Source: Psychromonas ossibalaenae ATCC BAA-1528
Lineage (GTDB): Bacteria > Pseudomonadota > Gammaproteobacteria > Enterobacterales > Psychromonadaceae
Assembly: GCF_000381745.1 (NCBI RefSeq)
Contig: NZ_KB906969.1
Coordinates: forward strand, 94,517 to 158,516
Reading direction: 5' to 3'
DNA: 64,000 nt
Numbering within the stretch: the stretch's first letter is position 1; each line of letters begins with the position of its first letter. The position numbers and the translations under genes were made by a program. The notes under the pieces are model-generated. The model did not search any database. It had not been told where the DNA came from and worked only from the letters and a program-made list of their open reading frames with translations. This document shows, piece after piece, positions 34,448 through 43,601 of the stretch.

Positions 34448-36421
34448 TTATTTTACTCCCTGCACTTCAGCCGAATCATTCTCGGTTGTATTTTTAACAC
34501 GATAACGACGATCCATCATCATCAGCATGCCGGCAAAGCCCATCATTAACGGACCAAACCAGATCCAGCGAATAAACGGTTTATAATAAATTCGTACAGC
34601 CCATGCGCCGTCAGGCAGTACCTCGCCCATTGCAATATATAAATCCCGTGTAACTCCGGCATCAATAGCAGGTTCAGTCATCGGCATTCTCTGTACGGTG
34701 TAAATGCGTTTTTCAGCTTTCATCGTGGCAACAAATTTATCATCTTTTAACACCGTAAAAACGCCCGCGGTAGCGGTAAAATTCGGACCGTCTGCATTTT
34801 CCAACGCATCAAAATGAAAATCGTAATGTTCAAAAGCAATACTTTCACCAACCGCTAGTTTAACATCTCGTTCGATTGAAAAATTCTGCGTCATGGTTAC
34901 ACCAATGATCATCACCGCAAAACCTGCATGACCGATGCTCATCGCCCAATGGCTGTAACCTAACTTACTCAGACCTTTTAAAAGCGTAAAACGAAAAGTT
35001 GCACGTAAATAGAGTTCGTAACAGGTGGTCACCAATATCCAGAAACCGAGGAATACACCTAATAATGCCATCCAAGTAAACTTAGATGAGTACAGGAATA
35101 TAAATAAAACGGCTATAGCAGTACTGATAACCAGCGATAATGATAACGGCTTCAACAGCTCATTAATTTTTTGACGTTTCCAGCGAACCAAAGGTCCCAC
35201 ACCTATAAACAGTGCAAATGGAACAATCAGGATACTAAACATTTTGTTGAAAAACGGTTCGCCGATAGAAATACTGCCTAAGCCTATTTCCTTATGTACC
35301 AGTGGTAAAAGCGTGCCCAGTAAAACCACAATCAGTGCCGCAATTAACAATATATTGTTAATCAATAACATACTTTCACGTGAGAGCAGATCATAACGGC
35401 CACGGCTTTTAACTTTTGATGCTTGAACCGCATATAGCAGTAATGAACCACCAATCACTAAAACTAGAAATGCCAGTATAAACAAACCACGAGAAGGATC
35501 ACTGGCAAAGGCATGTACTGATACTAAAATGCCGGAACGAACTAAAAAGGTCCCTAATAAACTCAAAGAAAATGCACTAATTGCCAGTAACACTGTCCAG
35601 GATTTGAAAACACCGCGCTTTTCACTAACGGCTAATGAATGGATCAATGCAGTACCGGCAATCCAGGGCATAAAAGAAGCATTCTCAACAGGATCCCAGA
35701 ACCACCAGCCGCCCCAGCCTAATTCATAATAAGCCCACCAGCTGCCCAGTGCGATACCTAACGTTAGAAATACCCAGGCGGCCATTGTCCACGGACGAGA
35801 CCACTTAGCCCAAGCACTGTCTAACCGCCCTTCCATCAATGCGGCAATAGCAAAAGCAAAAGCAACAGAAAAACCAACATACCCCATATACAGCATTGGC
35901 GGGTGCAGTATCAAACCAACATCCTGCAGCAGCGGGTTAAGGTCTCGCCCATCAACAGGGAAATAAGGCAAAGTACGTAAAAACGGATTCGAAGTTAATA
36001 AAACAAACAGGTAAAAACCTAATGATAAAAGCCCCAGTATAGCGAGTACTCGAGCGATTGACTCAACCGGTAAACGCTTACTCATTACCGCAACCGCAGA
36101 GCTCCACAATGACAGTAAAAACGCCCATAAAAGCAGTGAACCTTCATGCGCTCCCCAGACTGCAGATAAACGATAATACCAGGGTAGTGCCGAGTTCGAG
36201 TTTGTCGCGACATAAACCACAGTAAAGTCATTCGCGATAAACAAATAAGATAAAATAAGAAGCGAAACAGTAACAAATACAAACTGCAGATTAGTCAGTA
36301 TTTTTGCAGATTCAATGGCACTTTGATTACGGGCGTAAATACCATAAAGCGGATAAACTGTTTGTAATAGCGACAACATACAGGCTATTGCTAATGAGAG
36401 TTGACCAATTTCAGCGAGCAT
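34448..36421 (-). CDS. ccmF: Haem lyase component CcmF
   Basis: Large inner-membrane protein that, with CcmH and CcmI, attaches haem to apocytochrome c. The 657 residues have about 15 membrane helices and the periplasmic WWD domain signature WGGWWFWDPVENASFMPW near residue 235. Conserved histidines for haem b and P-His motifs lie on either side. Length matches E. coli CcmF (647). It sits between ccmE and ccmG in the standard operon. Confidence 0.97.
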   Translation of the reverse strand: MLAEIGQLSLAIACMLSLLQTVYPLYGIYARNQSAIESAKILTNLQFVFVTVSLLILSYLFIANDFTVVYVATNSNSALPWYYRLSAVWGAHEGSLLLWAFLLSLWSSAVAVMSKRLPVESIARVLAILGLLSLGFYLFVLLTSNPFLRTLPYFPVDGRDLNPLLQDVGLILHPPMLYMGYVGFSVAFAFAIAALMEGRLDSAWAKWSRPWTMAAWVFLTLGIALGSWWAYYELGWGGWWFWDPVENASFMPWIAGTALIHSLAVSEKRGVFKSWTVLLAISAFSLSLLGTFLVRSGILVSVHAFASDPSRGLFILAFLVLVIGGSLLLYAVQASKVKSRGRYDLLSRESMLLINNILLIAALIVVLLGTLLPLVHKEIGLGSISIGEPFFNKMFSILIVPFALFIGVGPLVRWKRQKINELLKPLSLSLVISTAIAVLFIFLYSSKFTWMALLGVFLGFWILVTTCYELYLRATFRFTLLKGLSKLGYSHWAMSIGHAGFAVMIIGVTMTQNFSIERDVKLAVGESIAFEHYDFHFDALENADGPNFTATAGVFTVLKDDKFVATMKAEKRIYTVQRMPMTEPAIDAGVTRDLYIAMGEVLPDGAWAVRIYYKPFIRWIWFGPLMMGFAGMLMMMDRRYRVKNTTENDSAEVQGVK

Positions 36422-36433
36422 TAAATTGTCCTT

Positions 36434-36904
36434 TTATATTTTCTTTTCAGTTTTTAAATGATCCATACCTTCCAAAGCATCAGCAACTTCTGGAGGCATA
36501 TATTCTTCGTCGTGTTTCGCAAGTACTTCAAAAGCATTTATCTGCGTGGCGCTGGTCAGTTCCCCCTGCGCAACAATGCCCTGACCTTCTCGAAACAGAT
36601 CCGGTAAAATACCGTCGAAGAAAACGGTCACAATGCCGCCGCCGTTATCAATAAGATCAAAACTTACTTTTAGACTTTCAGGATCCCGTTTTACAGTACC
36701 GGCTAAAACCATACCGCCGATACGCAAACGCTGACCAACTTCAGGTTTGATTCCCGTTTCATTCTTACCCTTCACTATTTCTGTGGGAGTATAAAATAGA
36801 TCAATATTCTGCTGTAAGGCAAAGAGAACCAGACCAACAGCGAGTGATAAACCAAGCACTAATGAAGAAGTAATTATTAAGCGTTTTTTACGTCTAGGGT
36901 TCAT
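36434..36904 (-). CDS. ccmE: Periplasmic haem chaperone CcmE
   Basis: Carries haem from CcmC to CcmF through a covalent bond to a histidine. The 156 residues have an N-terminal membrane anchor ([20 protein letters not shown]), an OB-fold, and the haem-binding motif [13 protein letters not shown] with the covalent His131 (His130 in E. coli) and the Tyr four residues on. Its start overlaps the ccmD stop by four bases. Confidence 0.97.
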   Translation of the reverse strand: MNPRRKKRLIITSSLVLGLSLAVGLVLFALQQNIDLFYTPTEIVKGKNETGIKPEVGQRLRIGGMVLAGTVKRDPESLKVSFDLIDNGGGIVTVFFDGILPDLFREGQGIVAQGELTSATQINAFEVLAKHDEEYMPPEVADALEGMDHLKTEKKI

Positions 36905-37107
36905 AACGTTCCTTCCATATTACTTGCATTTTTAATACGCTGCTCTCGAGCAATACGTTGTTTAACTGTTTTTAAAACCATTTTTCTTTTATGCATTGTA
37001 TTGATAATTAACACAATCAGAGAAAGTATAGAAATACCGTATGCCAGCCAGACATAAAAGCCATAACCACCCATGGCAAAGAAATCTGCGATTGAAGTAA
37101 ACGCCAT
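36901..37107 (-). CDS. ccmD: Haem exporter accessory protein CcmD
   Basis: Small membrane protein that helps release haem-loaded CcmE from the CcmABC complex. The 68 residues start with [17 protein letters not shown], the family's hallmark, form one transmembrane helix and end in a basic cytoplasmic tail ([19 protein letters not shown]). It is directly adjacent to ccmC and overlaps ccmE, as is normal for the operon. Confidence 0.94.
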   Translation of the reverse strand: MAFTSIADFFAMGGYGFYVWLAYGISILSLIVLIINTMHKRKMVLKTVKQRIAREQRIKNASNMEGTL

Positions 37108-37872
37108 TTATTTTTCTCCAGTTAATTTTTTCATATTAATATCGCTAATTAGTGCTGTTACCCAAGGGCGATGGTTTTCTCTCGCTAATATTTCATTTCT
37201 AAAACGCATCAAAGTTAGCGTGCCTAAAAACGCCCCAAAAGCAACGATCATGATAATCAGAGGCCAGAGCATTTCTGGTGCCATCGACGGTTTCTCAAAT
37301 TTACTGATAGTTGCGCCCTGGTGTAACGTATTCCACCAGACCACCGAATAATGAATAATCGGTAAATTTATAACACCGACTAAAGTTAAAATAGAAGCAG
37401 CCCGTCCTGCTAACACTTTATCTGAAAAAGCGTTATAGAGAGCGATAATACCAAGATAAACAAACAGTAGAATTAACTCTGAGGTTAATCGAGCATCCCA
37501 GACCCACCACGCCCCCCACATAGGTTTTCCCCATGCAGCACCAGTGAATAATGCAATAAAAGTAAATACCGCTCCTACTGGCGCTGTTGCCGCCACAGTC
37601 ATTTCTGCCATTCTAATCTGCCAGACTAATGCAATAAAAGCGGCTATTGCCATGCTGGAATAAGCGACCATTGCCATCATAGCAGCCGGCACGTGGATAT
37701 ATATAATACGGAAGCTGTCTCCCTGTTGGTAATCAGCAGGAGCAAATACTAACCCCCACACGGAGCCCACCAAAAATGTAATGATTGTTAGTACTGTGAA
37801 CCAGGGTAATAACTTACCGGCCAGCTGGTAACTTCTTTCGGGTTTCGCATAGGGATGTAACCATTTCCACAT
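37108..37872 (-). CDS. ccmC: Haem-handling membrane protein CcmC
   Basis: Places haem on CcmE. The 254 residues hold six membrane helices and the tryptophan-rich signature WGAWWVWDARLTSELIL around residue 125, plus the flanking conserved histidines (IHVPAAMMAM and LPIIHYSVVWWNTLHQG). Size matches the E. coli protein. Between ccmB and ccmD in the canonical order. Confidence 0.97.
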   Translation of the reverse strand: MWKWLHPYAKPERSYQLAGKLLPWFTVLTIITFLVGSVWGLVFAPADYQQGDSFRIIYIHVPAAMMAMVAYSSMAIAAFIALVWQIRMAEMTVAATAPVGAVFTFIALFTGAAWGKPMWGAWWVWDARLTSELILLFVYLGIIALYNAFSDKVLAGRAASILTLVGVINLPIIHYSVVWWNTLHQGATISKFEKPSMAPEMLWPLIIMIVAFGAFLGTLTLMRFRNEILARENHRPWVTALISDINMKKLTGEK

Positions 37873-37905
37873 AATTTTTCTCTATATATTTTAATATCGT
37901 CTGTT

Positions 37906-38574
37906 TTAACTGACACTAACCCGTAATGAAGCGGCGATAGCAAATGGTGATAAAGTAATCGAAGCAACCAGCATTGCACCAAGCAGCGCTAACAGCCCTG
38001 AATATGACTGTCCGTAAGCAGCTGCATCAATGGCCATTGTTGAAAATATTAGAATCGGAATACTCAGGGGAAGCATAATTAAACTTAATAATATTCCTCC
38101 TTTTCTTAATCCAACCGTTAGGGCAACACCAATCGCTCCTAATAAACTCAAAATAGGTGTACCAATTAATAATGTTAAAAACAGTGCCCAGTAGGTCTCA
38201 ACATCAAGCGCCAGAAAGGTCGCAAGTAGAGGAGATACTAATAAAACAGGCAGGCCGGTAAGCAGCCAGTGAGCAAAAACTTTAGCGCTTACTAACCACG
38301 GAAGAGGATACCGGGTTAGCATCAATTGCTCAAGAGAACCATCGATGAAATCATCTTTAAACAAGCGCTCAAAAGATAACAGCGCGGCTAATAAAGCAGC
38401 AACCCAGATAATACCGGGCGCAATTCGCTTCAGCAGCGCAGGATCTGTACCAATCCCCAGTGGAAAAAGAGTAACAACAATAATAAAAAACCAGATTGGA
38501 TTCAGAATATCACTTTGGCGGCGAAAAGCGCCTTTTAATTCTTTACTGACAACCTGTGAAAATGCCTTAAACAT
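37906..38574 (-). CDS. ccmB: Haem exporter permease CcmB
   Basis: Membrane partner of the CcmA ATPase in the CcmABCD complex. The 222-residue product has six hydrophobic segments and the N-terminal KELKGAFRRQSDILNPIWFF characteristic of CcmB. Two ATGs overlap the ccmA end; the second (38572-38574) is chosen because GGCGGA is eight bases ahead and the length then matches E. coli CcmB (220), while the first, at 38583, would add three residues. The overlap with ccmA suggests translational coupling. Confidence 0.95.
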   Translation of the reverse strand: MFKAFSQVVSKELKGAFRRQSDILNPIWFFIIVVTLFPLGIGTDPALLKRIAPGIIWVAALLAALLSFERLFKDDFIDGSLEQLMLTRYPLPWLVSAKVFAHWLLTGLPVLLVSPLLATFLALDVETYWALFLTLLIGTPILSLLGAIGVALTVGLRKGGILLSLIMLPLSIPILIFSTMAIDAAAYGQSYSGLLALLGAMLVASITLSPFAIAASLRVSVS

Positions 38575-39202
38575 ATAAGTCATCCGCCGTTTTTGTCAGT
38601 GTTATTTTTGCCAGAAGATTTGAATCAATATTTAAATCCTGATGCGTGGTAAGCACAACGATACCACCGTTTTGAGCATGTTTAATAAACAGCTCTTCTA
38701 AAACAGCAACACCTGATTTATCAATAGCAGTAAAGGGTTCATCGAGTATCCATAATGGACAGTCATTAAGCCATAACCGAGCCAATGCAACGCGGCGCAG
38801 CTGTCCGGCTGAAAGTTGAGATGCGGTAATATCCTCGTAACCGGCTAAACCAACTTTTGCTAAGACCTGCCACAGATCAGCATTTCTATGACTCGGATGC
38901 ACCTGTTGGAAAAACTGCAGATTCTCTAAGGCTGTTAGTTCGGGTTTTACACCTGATTTATGGCCAAGATATAGAAGCTCCTGGTAAAAAGACTCGCGAT
39001 CATCAGATGTTAAGTTTCCGTTCCACAGCACTTGTCCTGAATATGGACTCGATAACCCAACTAGAAGGCGAAAAAGGCTGGTTTTACCGACGCCGTTAGG
39101 CCCTTCAACTTGTACAATTTCTCCCGGATTAACAGTAAAACTAAGATCTTTGAATAATATTCGATCCTCACGGACACAAGTTAATTTTTCGCAGTGAAGC
39201 AT
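38567..39202 (-). CDS. ccmA: Haem exporter ATP-binding protein CcmA
   Basis: ABC ATPase that drives release of holo-CcmE. The 211 residues contain Walker A GPNGVGKTS at about 35-43, the ABC signature LSAGQLRRVALARL, and Walker B with LWILDEPFTAID. The short length without extra domains is typical of CcmA. It begins the ccm operon; the 265-base gap upstream separates it from the chemotaxis operon and should hold the promoter. Confidence 0.96.
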   Translation of the reverse strand: MLHCEKLTCVREDRILFKDLSFTVNPGEIVQVEGPNGVGKTSLFRLLVGLSSPYSGQVLWNGNLTSDDRESFYQELLYLGHKSGVKPELTALENLQFFQQVHPSHRNADLWQVLAKVGLAGYEDITASQLSAGQLRRVALARLWLNDCPLWILDEPFTAIDKSGVAVLEELFIKHAQNGGIVVLTTHQDLNIDSNLLAKITLTKTADDLYV

Positions 39203-39402
39203 TAATACAACCTAACAAAATAAAACGATTAGAGAGAACGAATACAGCCGCCGATACTGAAGGCTATTTTAAGAGTTTTGAATCCTAGCACAGATAATTA
39301 AGCTAAGTAATAAAGATAAAGCATTAATATGAGCAGGTTATGATTCTCTCAAAAGACTCGAATAATAAGGGAGATAAAAAATGCAGGGCTGGCTAGTAAT
39401 AT

Positions 39403-39425
39403 ATCCGGGCAGATAAAACCCGGAT
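39403..39425 (-). terminator. Possible terminator after the DUF2802 gene
   Basis: ATCCGGG and CCCGGAT form a 7-bp stem with a 9-base loop about 43 bases past the DUF2802 stop. No strong T-run follows on the minus strand (ATATTAC), so strength is uncertain. Confidence 0.5.
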
Positions 39426-39467
39426 TAGGAATTAAACAAGGTCAGGCACAAGGTGAGCGGCAGTTTG

Positions 39468-39860
39468 TTACTTGCGGTGCAGATTAAGCAGCAGTTCTGC
39501 TTCAGCTCTCGGCAGCTCACACTCTGTCATTAACTCTTCAATGGAAGCGCCTAATTCCACCATTTTTACAGCACGCGTGTAAAGCCGGTTTTCTGGCGCC
39601 TGTGCGACCAGATTCAATTGATTTTCTTGAGTTTTTTTAATAACAGAATCTAACTGTTGAATCTTTTTTCCCATACCCACTGCGCCGGAATGAATCTCAG
39701 TGAATTGTCGTTTATTGGTGTCATTACTTGCTAGTAATGATTTAACAAGCACTTCTAATGCATGGGTTTTCTTAATTAGTTTGTTTATTAAATAAAGACA
39801 GATAACAAAAAAAACAAAGGCTAGCACTAAGGCCAGCCAGGGGATATATTGTAAATACAT
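39468..39860 (-). CDS. DUF2802 domain membrane protein
   Basis: A 130-residue protein with one N-terminal transmembrane helix (WLALVLAFVFFVICLYLIN), a predicted coiled-coil centre, and a C-terminal helical DUF2802 domain (MVELGASIEELMTECELPRAEAELLL) resembling a helix-turn-helix. It is found next to cheW in Vibrio, Shewanella and Pseudomonas polar chemotaxis loci. Its function is not established. It follows cheW by 20 bases and is the last gene of the operon. Confidence 0.85.
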   Translation of the reverse strand: MYLQYIPWLALVLAFVFFVICLYLINKLIKKTHALEVLVKSLLASNDTNKRQFTEIHSGAVGMGKKIQQLDSVIKKTQENQLNLVAQAPENRLYTRAVKMVELGASIEELMTECELPRAEAELLLNLHRK

Positions 39861-39880
39861 TCACTACCCAAAAATTAGAT

Positions 39881-40369
39881 TTATAAAAGGCTTAACTCAT
39901 CCCACTCATCATCACTGAGGAGCTTGTTCAAATCAACTAAAATAAGCAAACCATCGTCACGGTTAGTTACCCCTTGAATAAACTGAGAGCTTTCTTCAGT
40001 TCCCACATGAGGAGCCACTTCCATCTCTGATTTTTTCAAGTAAACAACTTCAGCAACGCTGTCAACTAAAATACCAATCACCTGCTTTTCTGCTTCGATA
40101 ATAACAATACGACTGTTATCTGTAATATCAGCAGGCATTAAACCAAAACGAGAACGGGTATCAATGACGGTAACAACGTTACCTCGTAAATTGATAATAC
40201 CTAATACATAATCAGGGGCACCTGGTACAGCGGCAATTTCAGTGTAACGCAAAATCTCCTGCACCTGCATTACATTGATACCATAAGTTTCATTTTCTAA
40301 CTGAAAAGTCACCCTTTGGAAGATTTCGTCATCGGAAGAGCTGTCTGATGTTTTTCCGTCTCTATTCAT
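39881..40369 (-). CDS. cheW: Chemotaxis coupling protein CheW
   Basis: Couples chemoreceptors to CheA. The 162-residue protein is a single CheW domain: FQLENETYGINVMQVQEILR, VPGAPDYVLGIINLRGNVVTV, and the C-terminal LLILVDLNKLL. These include the receptor-binding region around the conserved NLRG. It is the small, single-domain member of two CheW-fold proteins in this operon; the larger neighbour is ParP. Confidence 0.95.
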   Translation of the reverse strand: MNRDGKTSDSSSDDEIFQRVTFQLENETYGINVMQVQEILRYTEIAAVPGAPDYVLGIINLRGNVVTVIDTRSRFGLMPADITDNSRIVIIEAEKQVIGILVDSVAEVVYLKKSEMEVAPHVGTEESSQFIQGVTNRDDGLLILVDLNKLLSDDEWDELSLL

Positions 40370-40444
40370 AATATTCTCTGTTCAATTGGGTTGGTTAATA
40401 GGTCATGAGTTTATATTAGTTGCTAATCAAAATTTTTCCAGTGC

Positions 40445-41146
40445 TTAATGTCCGTGAATATTCATTCCGCTATTCAACAGCTTAACTAATTCTTCAGCAT
40501 GGATTAAAGCGCACATTTTTTCTTTAACCATACCGGCCAGCCATGGCCTTTTTCCTTCTACTGTCCGCCATTTTACCTGCGAACTGTTTAATGTTTCTGT
40601 GCCTAATAATTTCTCACAAGACAGCCCCCACCCGGTCGAACCGAGTAAAATATAATGGCTGTAGTTTAATGTTTCCGCAGAAGAACCGGTATTTATCCAT
40701 TTTGCAGTGTCAACAATATTAAATAATGACTGGTTATGAGTCATTACCCCGGAGAACCAGGCTGGCTTGCCTAATAAAAAATTGAGTGAAGAATCCAGGT
40801 GATGAATTCCGCCTAAATCGGTTAAAGGAACTGCAAAAGTTAATCCTGCCAATTCAAAAAATAAAACCTGAAACTCGTTTTCAACTACTAAATTCTCCCA
40901 TCGTGGAGTTTGAACGGGATTTGTTTCAACAGCTTCGGATAACTGTTGTGCAGTTAAAGTTTCTACTTCTTTTTCACTTTCCGAAAAAACCAGCGTTTCC
41001 GGTAAAACAGGCACAGCAGAGCGTAAACTCTCTAACTGCTCATGAACATCATCCGTTAGTGTTTCAGACATCACTTTTTGCGGCGTTTCCTCACGCAGCA
41101 TAGACGTAAAGTAACTTTCCATTGCCTCATCATTATTATTTTTCAT
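40445..41146 (-). CDS. parP: ParP-type CheW-like polar chemotaxis array protein
   Basis: A 233-residue protein with a variable acidic N-terminal half (1-95) and a C-terminal CheW-like domain (FQVLFFELAGLTFAVPLTDL to the end). In Vibrio ParP links ParC to CheA and the receptors through this C-terminal interface, keeping arrays at the cell pole. The order parC-parP-cheW-DUF2802 is the same as in Vibrio. The CheW-like domain lacks a clear NLRG motif, as expected of ParP rather than CheW. It starts immediately after the parC stop. Confidence 0.85.
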   Translation of the reverse strand: MKNNNDEAMESYFTSMLREETPQKVMSETLTDDVHEQLESLRSAVPVLPETLVFSESEKEVETLTAQQLSEAVETNPVQTPRWENLVVENEFQVLFFELAGLTFAVPLTDLGGIHHLDSSLNFLLGKPAWFSGVMTHNQSLFNIVDTAKWINTGSSAETLNYSHYILLGSTGWGLSCEKLLGTETLNSSQVKWRTVEGKRPWLAGMVKEKMCALIHAEELVKLLNSGMNIHGH

Positions 41147-41920
41147 TTAGTACTGCTCTGCTTGTAACAAGTAATTAAGTAAAGTTTCGTATGCAAAAAC
41201 ACCTCGACAGTTACGCGAATAAAAGGAAACGGGTAAGTGTTCCAGGCTTGCATCTCTAAATTTTGTATCCACCGGAATGACACCACTCCAAACTTTGTCT
41301 GAGTACCTGTTTTTTAGTACTCCTAAAGTATTTAATGAAGCACGCGTTCTTTTGTCATACATGGTTGGAATAATACAGTAATCAAAGTCAGAATCTCGAG
41401 AGTGCTGCATTATCTCCAGCGTTTTTATCATTCGCTCTAGGCCTTTGGATGCTAAAAACTCTGTCTGCACCGGCACCAGTATTTTATCACAGGCGGCTAA
41501 AGCATTAACCATCATTACTCCAAGTACCGGCGGACAGTCAATAAGCACAAAATCAAAATCATCTTCCACTAATTTTAACTGTTTATTTAAAAACAGTCCC
41601 ATGCCCTCTTTATTACCTAATACCCGGTCCAGGGTAGCTAACGCCATAGAAGCAGGAATTAATGAGATGTTATTCATCTCTGTCGGTAAAATAACCTGCT
41701 CTAACTCAGATTTTTTCTGAGCAGGCTCCTGAAAAAGATCATATAAACTAACAGGGAGCTGATCCGAGTCGTACTGCAGATAACTGGTTAAAGAAGCATG
41801 CGGATCCGTATCAATGAGCAACACTCGAAAACCTCGTTCAACCAGCAGTCCTGCTAATGAAATCACAGTTGTTGTTTTACCCACGCCCCCTTTTTGATTT
41901 GCAACAGTCCAAACTAACAA
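41147..41920 (-). CDS. parC: ParC-type ParA-like ATPase for polar array positioning
   Basis: MinD/ParA-family ATPase that places chemotaxis arrays at the flagellated pole. The 257 residues have the deviant Walker A KGGVGKTT at residues 10-17, the switch motif DTDPHASLTSYLQYD, and a second conserved DCPPVLGVMMVNAL. Its location between motD and parP, not beside a partition site, separates it from chromosome or plasmid ParA. Two bases separate it from motD. Confidence 0.9.
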   Translation of the reverse strand: MLVWTVANQKGGVGKTTTVISLAGLLVERGFRVLLIDTDPHASLTSYLQYDSDQLPVSLYDLFQEPAQKKSELEQVILPTEMNNISLIPASMALATLDRVLGNKEGMGLFLNKQLKLVEDDFDFVLIDCPPVLGVMMVNALAACDKILVPVQTEFLASKGLERMIKTLEIMQHSRDSDFDYCIIPTMYDKRTRASLNTLGVLKNRYSDKVWSGVIPVDTKFRDASLEHLPVSFYSRNCRGVFAYETLLNYLLQAEQY

Positions 41921-41922
41921 CT

Positions 41923-42849
41923 TTATTCCTGCCTTGTAGTAATTATTAAGCGATTATCTGGTAAATAAATTTCCTGCATCTCTTCACTATCTGCTTTAGG
42001 AAGGGCTGGAGGTGTAACGTTATTTTTATCCGCATTTTTAGAATTAACAGCAGGTTCAACAAAAGCATATTTAGAAACCGCAATCACAACCCGGCGACTT
42101 CTTGCATTATCCACATTACCCGCAGCATCGGTTAGTGGATAATATTCACCGTAAGCTTCCACCACCATTCTCTGACCGACAATGCCAAGTTCATTTAAAG
42201 CATGCAGTACACTAAATGCCCGAGCCCCTGAAAGCTCCCAGTTCGAAGCATATATTTCGTTAGATATTGTATCCAGGTCGGTATAACCACGGATACGGAG
42301 CATATTATCTACCGGCTTTAATACAGCGGCTAGTTTACGCGTCAGTTCAGCAGAAGAAGCTAAAAGGCTATGACTTCCGGCTGCAAACAGTAACTGCCCC
42401 CCCATCTCAATAGTTAGCCAGTCACCATCAAGATCTAACTGTACCACCTCATTGTTCAGTTCAGATAAGAATAACGTTTCCAGCTCAAGTTTTAATTGAC
42501 TCAGCTCCCAACCTGCTTTTAATGTATCAACATCTGAAAGTTCGTTATTTGCCTGATTAACCATTCCCTCGGATAACATTGCCGGACCGGAGTCTTCAAT
42601 AATGCTGTTGCTGTTAGCAGTTAAAATACCTTCACGATCCGAACTGAAAACAGACTGGTTAAGCAGTTGAGTCGCATCTTGAATACTTTGAACAACCTCT
42701 TTATATTTATCTTCTTTGCTTGCTGACACGGCGAACAGCACAACAAAAACAGCAAACATTAAGGTCATATAATCTGCGTAAGAAACGGTCCAGCGGTGCA
42801 GATCGTTGCCGCTGTGCATCTTCAGCCGGGAGCGGGGGCGAACACGCAT
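41923..42849 (-). CDS. motD: Flagellar motor stator protein MotD (MotB family)
   Basis: Peptidoglycan-anchored stator subunit. The 308 residues include one N-terminal transmembrane helix with the proton- or sodium-binding Asp in SYADYMTLMFAVFVVL, and a C-terminal OmpA domain (IRGYTDLDTISN, then NWELSGARAFSVLHAL and RSRRVVIAV). In Pseudomonas and Shewanella, motCD lie between cheB and the ParA-like gene exactly as here; they supply a second stator set. Its start overlaps the motC stop. Confidence 0.9.
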   Translation of the reverse strand: MRVRPRSRLKMHSGNDLHRWTVSYADYMTLMFAVFVVLFAVSASKEDKYKEVVQSIQDATQLLNQSVFSSDREGILTANSNSIIEDSGPAMLSEGMVNQANNELSDVDTLKAGWELSQLKLELETLFLSELNNEVVQLDLDGDWLTIEMGGQLLFAAGSHSLLASSAELTRKLAAVLKPVDNMLRIRGYTDLDTISNEIYASNWELSGARAFSVLHALNELGIVGQRMVVEAYGEYYPLTDAAGNVDNARSRRVVIAVSKYAFVEPAVNSKNADKNNVTPPALPKADSEEMQEIYLPDNRLIITTRQE

Positions 42850-43601
42850 TAAAAGGATGCCCGGTCAATATAGCCGTGTAAACGACGATCCAGAAGCAGA
42901 CCGTTATCACCATGAGCAATTGCAAGCAGACCGATTAAAGTCATCTCTTTGAAGAGAGCTGTATATTGATAATGCAGCCGGATTTTATTAGCGATCGGCA
43001 GATATATAAAGTTGGCAAAGCCCACACCATAAATGGTAGCGACAAAAGCAACTGCAATACCTGCACCTAATTTATCGGGCTGGTCGAGGAAACTCATGGC
43101 CTGAATCAGACCTAATACAGCACCAATAATACCTATTGTCGGACTGTATCCTCCCATTGACTCATACAGCTGAGCACTGCGTTCATGATGTTCACTGTCT
43201 AAGTCAATGTCCTGCTGCAGGATATCCTGCAAAGCTATCTGATCACAGCCGTCAACCAGCATTGCCAGACCTTTGCGAGTAAAAGGATCAAGGTTTTCAT
43301 TACTTTCATTTTCTAAACTTAACAGACCATGCTGACGCGATTTATAGGACCAGCTCTGAATTTTTTTTGACTGTTCAGCAAGGGAGTGTGAAGGTCTGTA
43401 AAAGACTTTAGGAAGCAGCTTTAATGCATGGATAAGCTGCTTACTTGAAGTTTGTACCAGTACCGCTCCTAATGTCCCTCCAAATACAATTAAAAAAGCA
43501 GGTAAATCAAACAGACCTTTTATTGATGAGCCATGATAAACTTGTGCAAATAGCAAACTTGAAATAATGATAAAAAAGCCTAAAAAACCAAGCTTATTCA
43601 T
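42849..43601 (-). CDS. motC: Flagellar motor stator protein MotC (MotA family)
   Basis: Inner-membrane stator subunit with four transmembrane helices. The 250 residues start with [20 protein letters not shown], carry the cytoplasmic charged loop that contacts FliG ([20 protein letters not shown]), and end with two helices ([16 protein letters not shown] and [20 protein letters not shown]) holding the conserved ion-path residues. Placement after cheB points to MotC rather than the main MotA/PomA. It overlaps cheB by eight bases. Confidence 0.92.
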   Translation of the reverse strand: MNKLGFLGFFIIISSLLFAQVYHGSSIKGLFDLPAFLIVFGGTLGAVLVQTSSKQLIHALKLLPKVFYRPSHSLAEQSKKIQSWSYKSRQHGLLSLENESNENLDPFTRKGLAMLVDGCDQIALQDILQQDIDLDSEHHERSAQLYESMGGYSPTIGIIGAVLGLIQAMSFLDQPDKLGAGIAVAFVATIYGVGFANFIYLPIANKIRLHYQYTALFKEMTLIGLLAIAHGDNGLLLDRRLHGYIDRASF

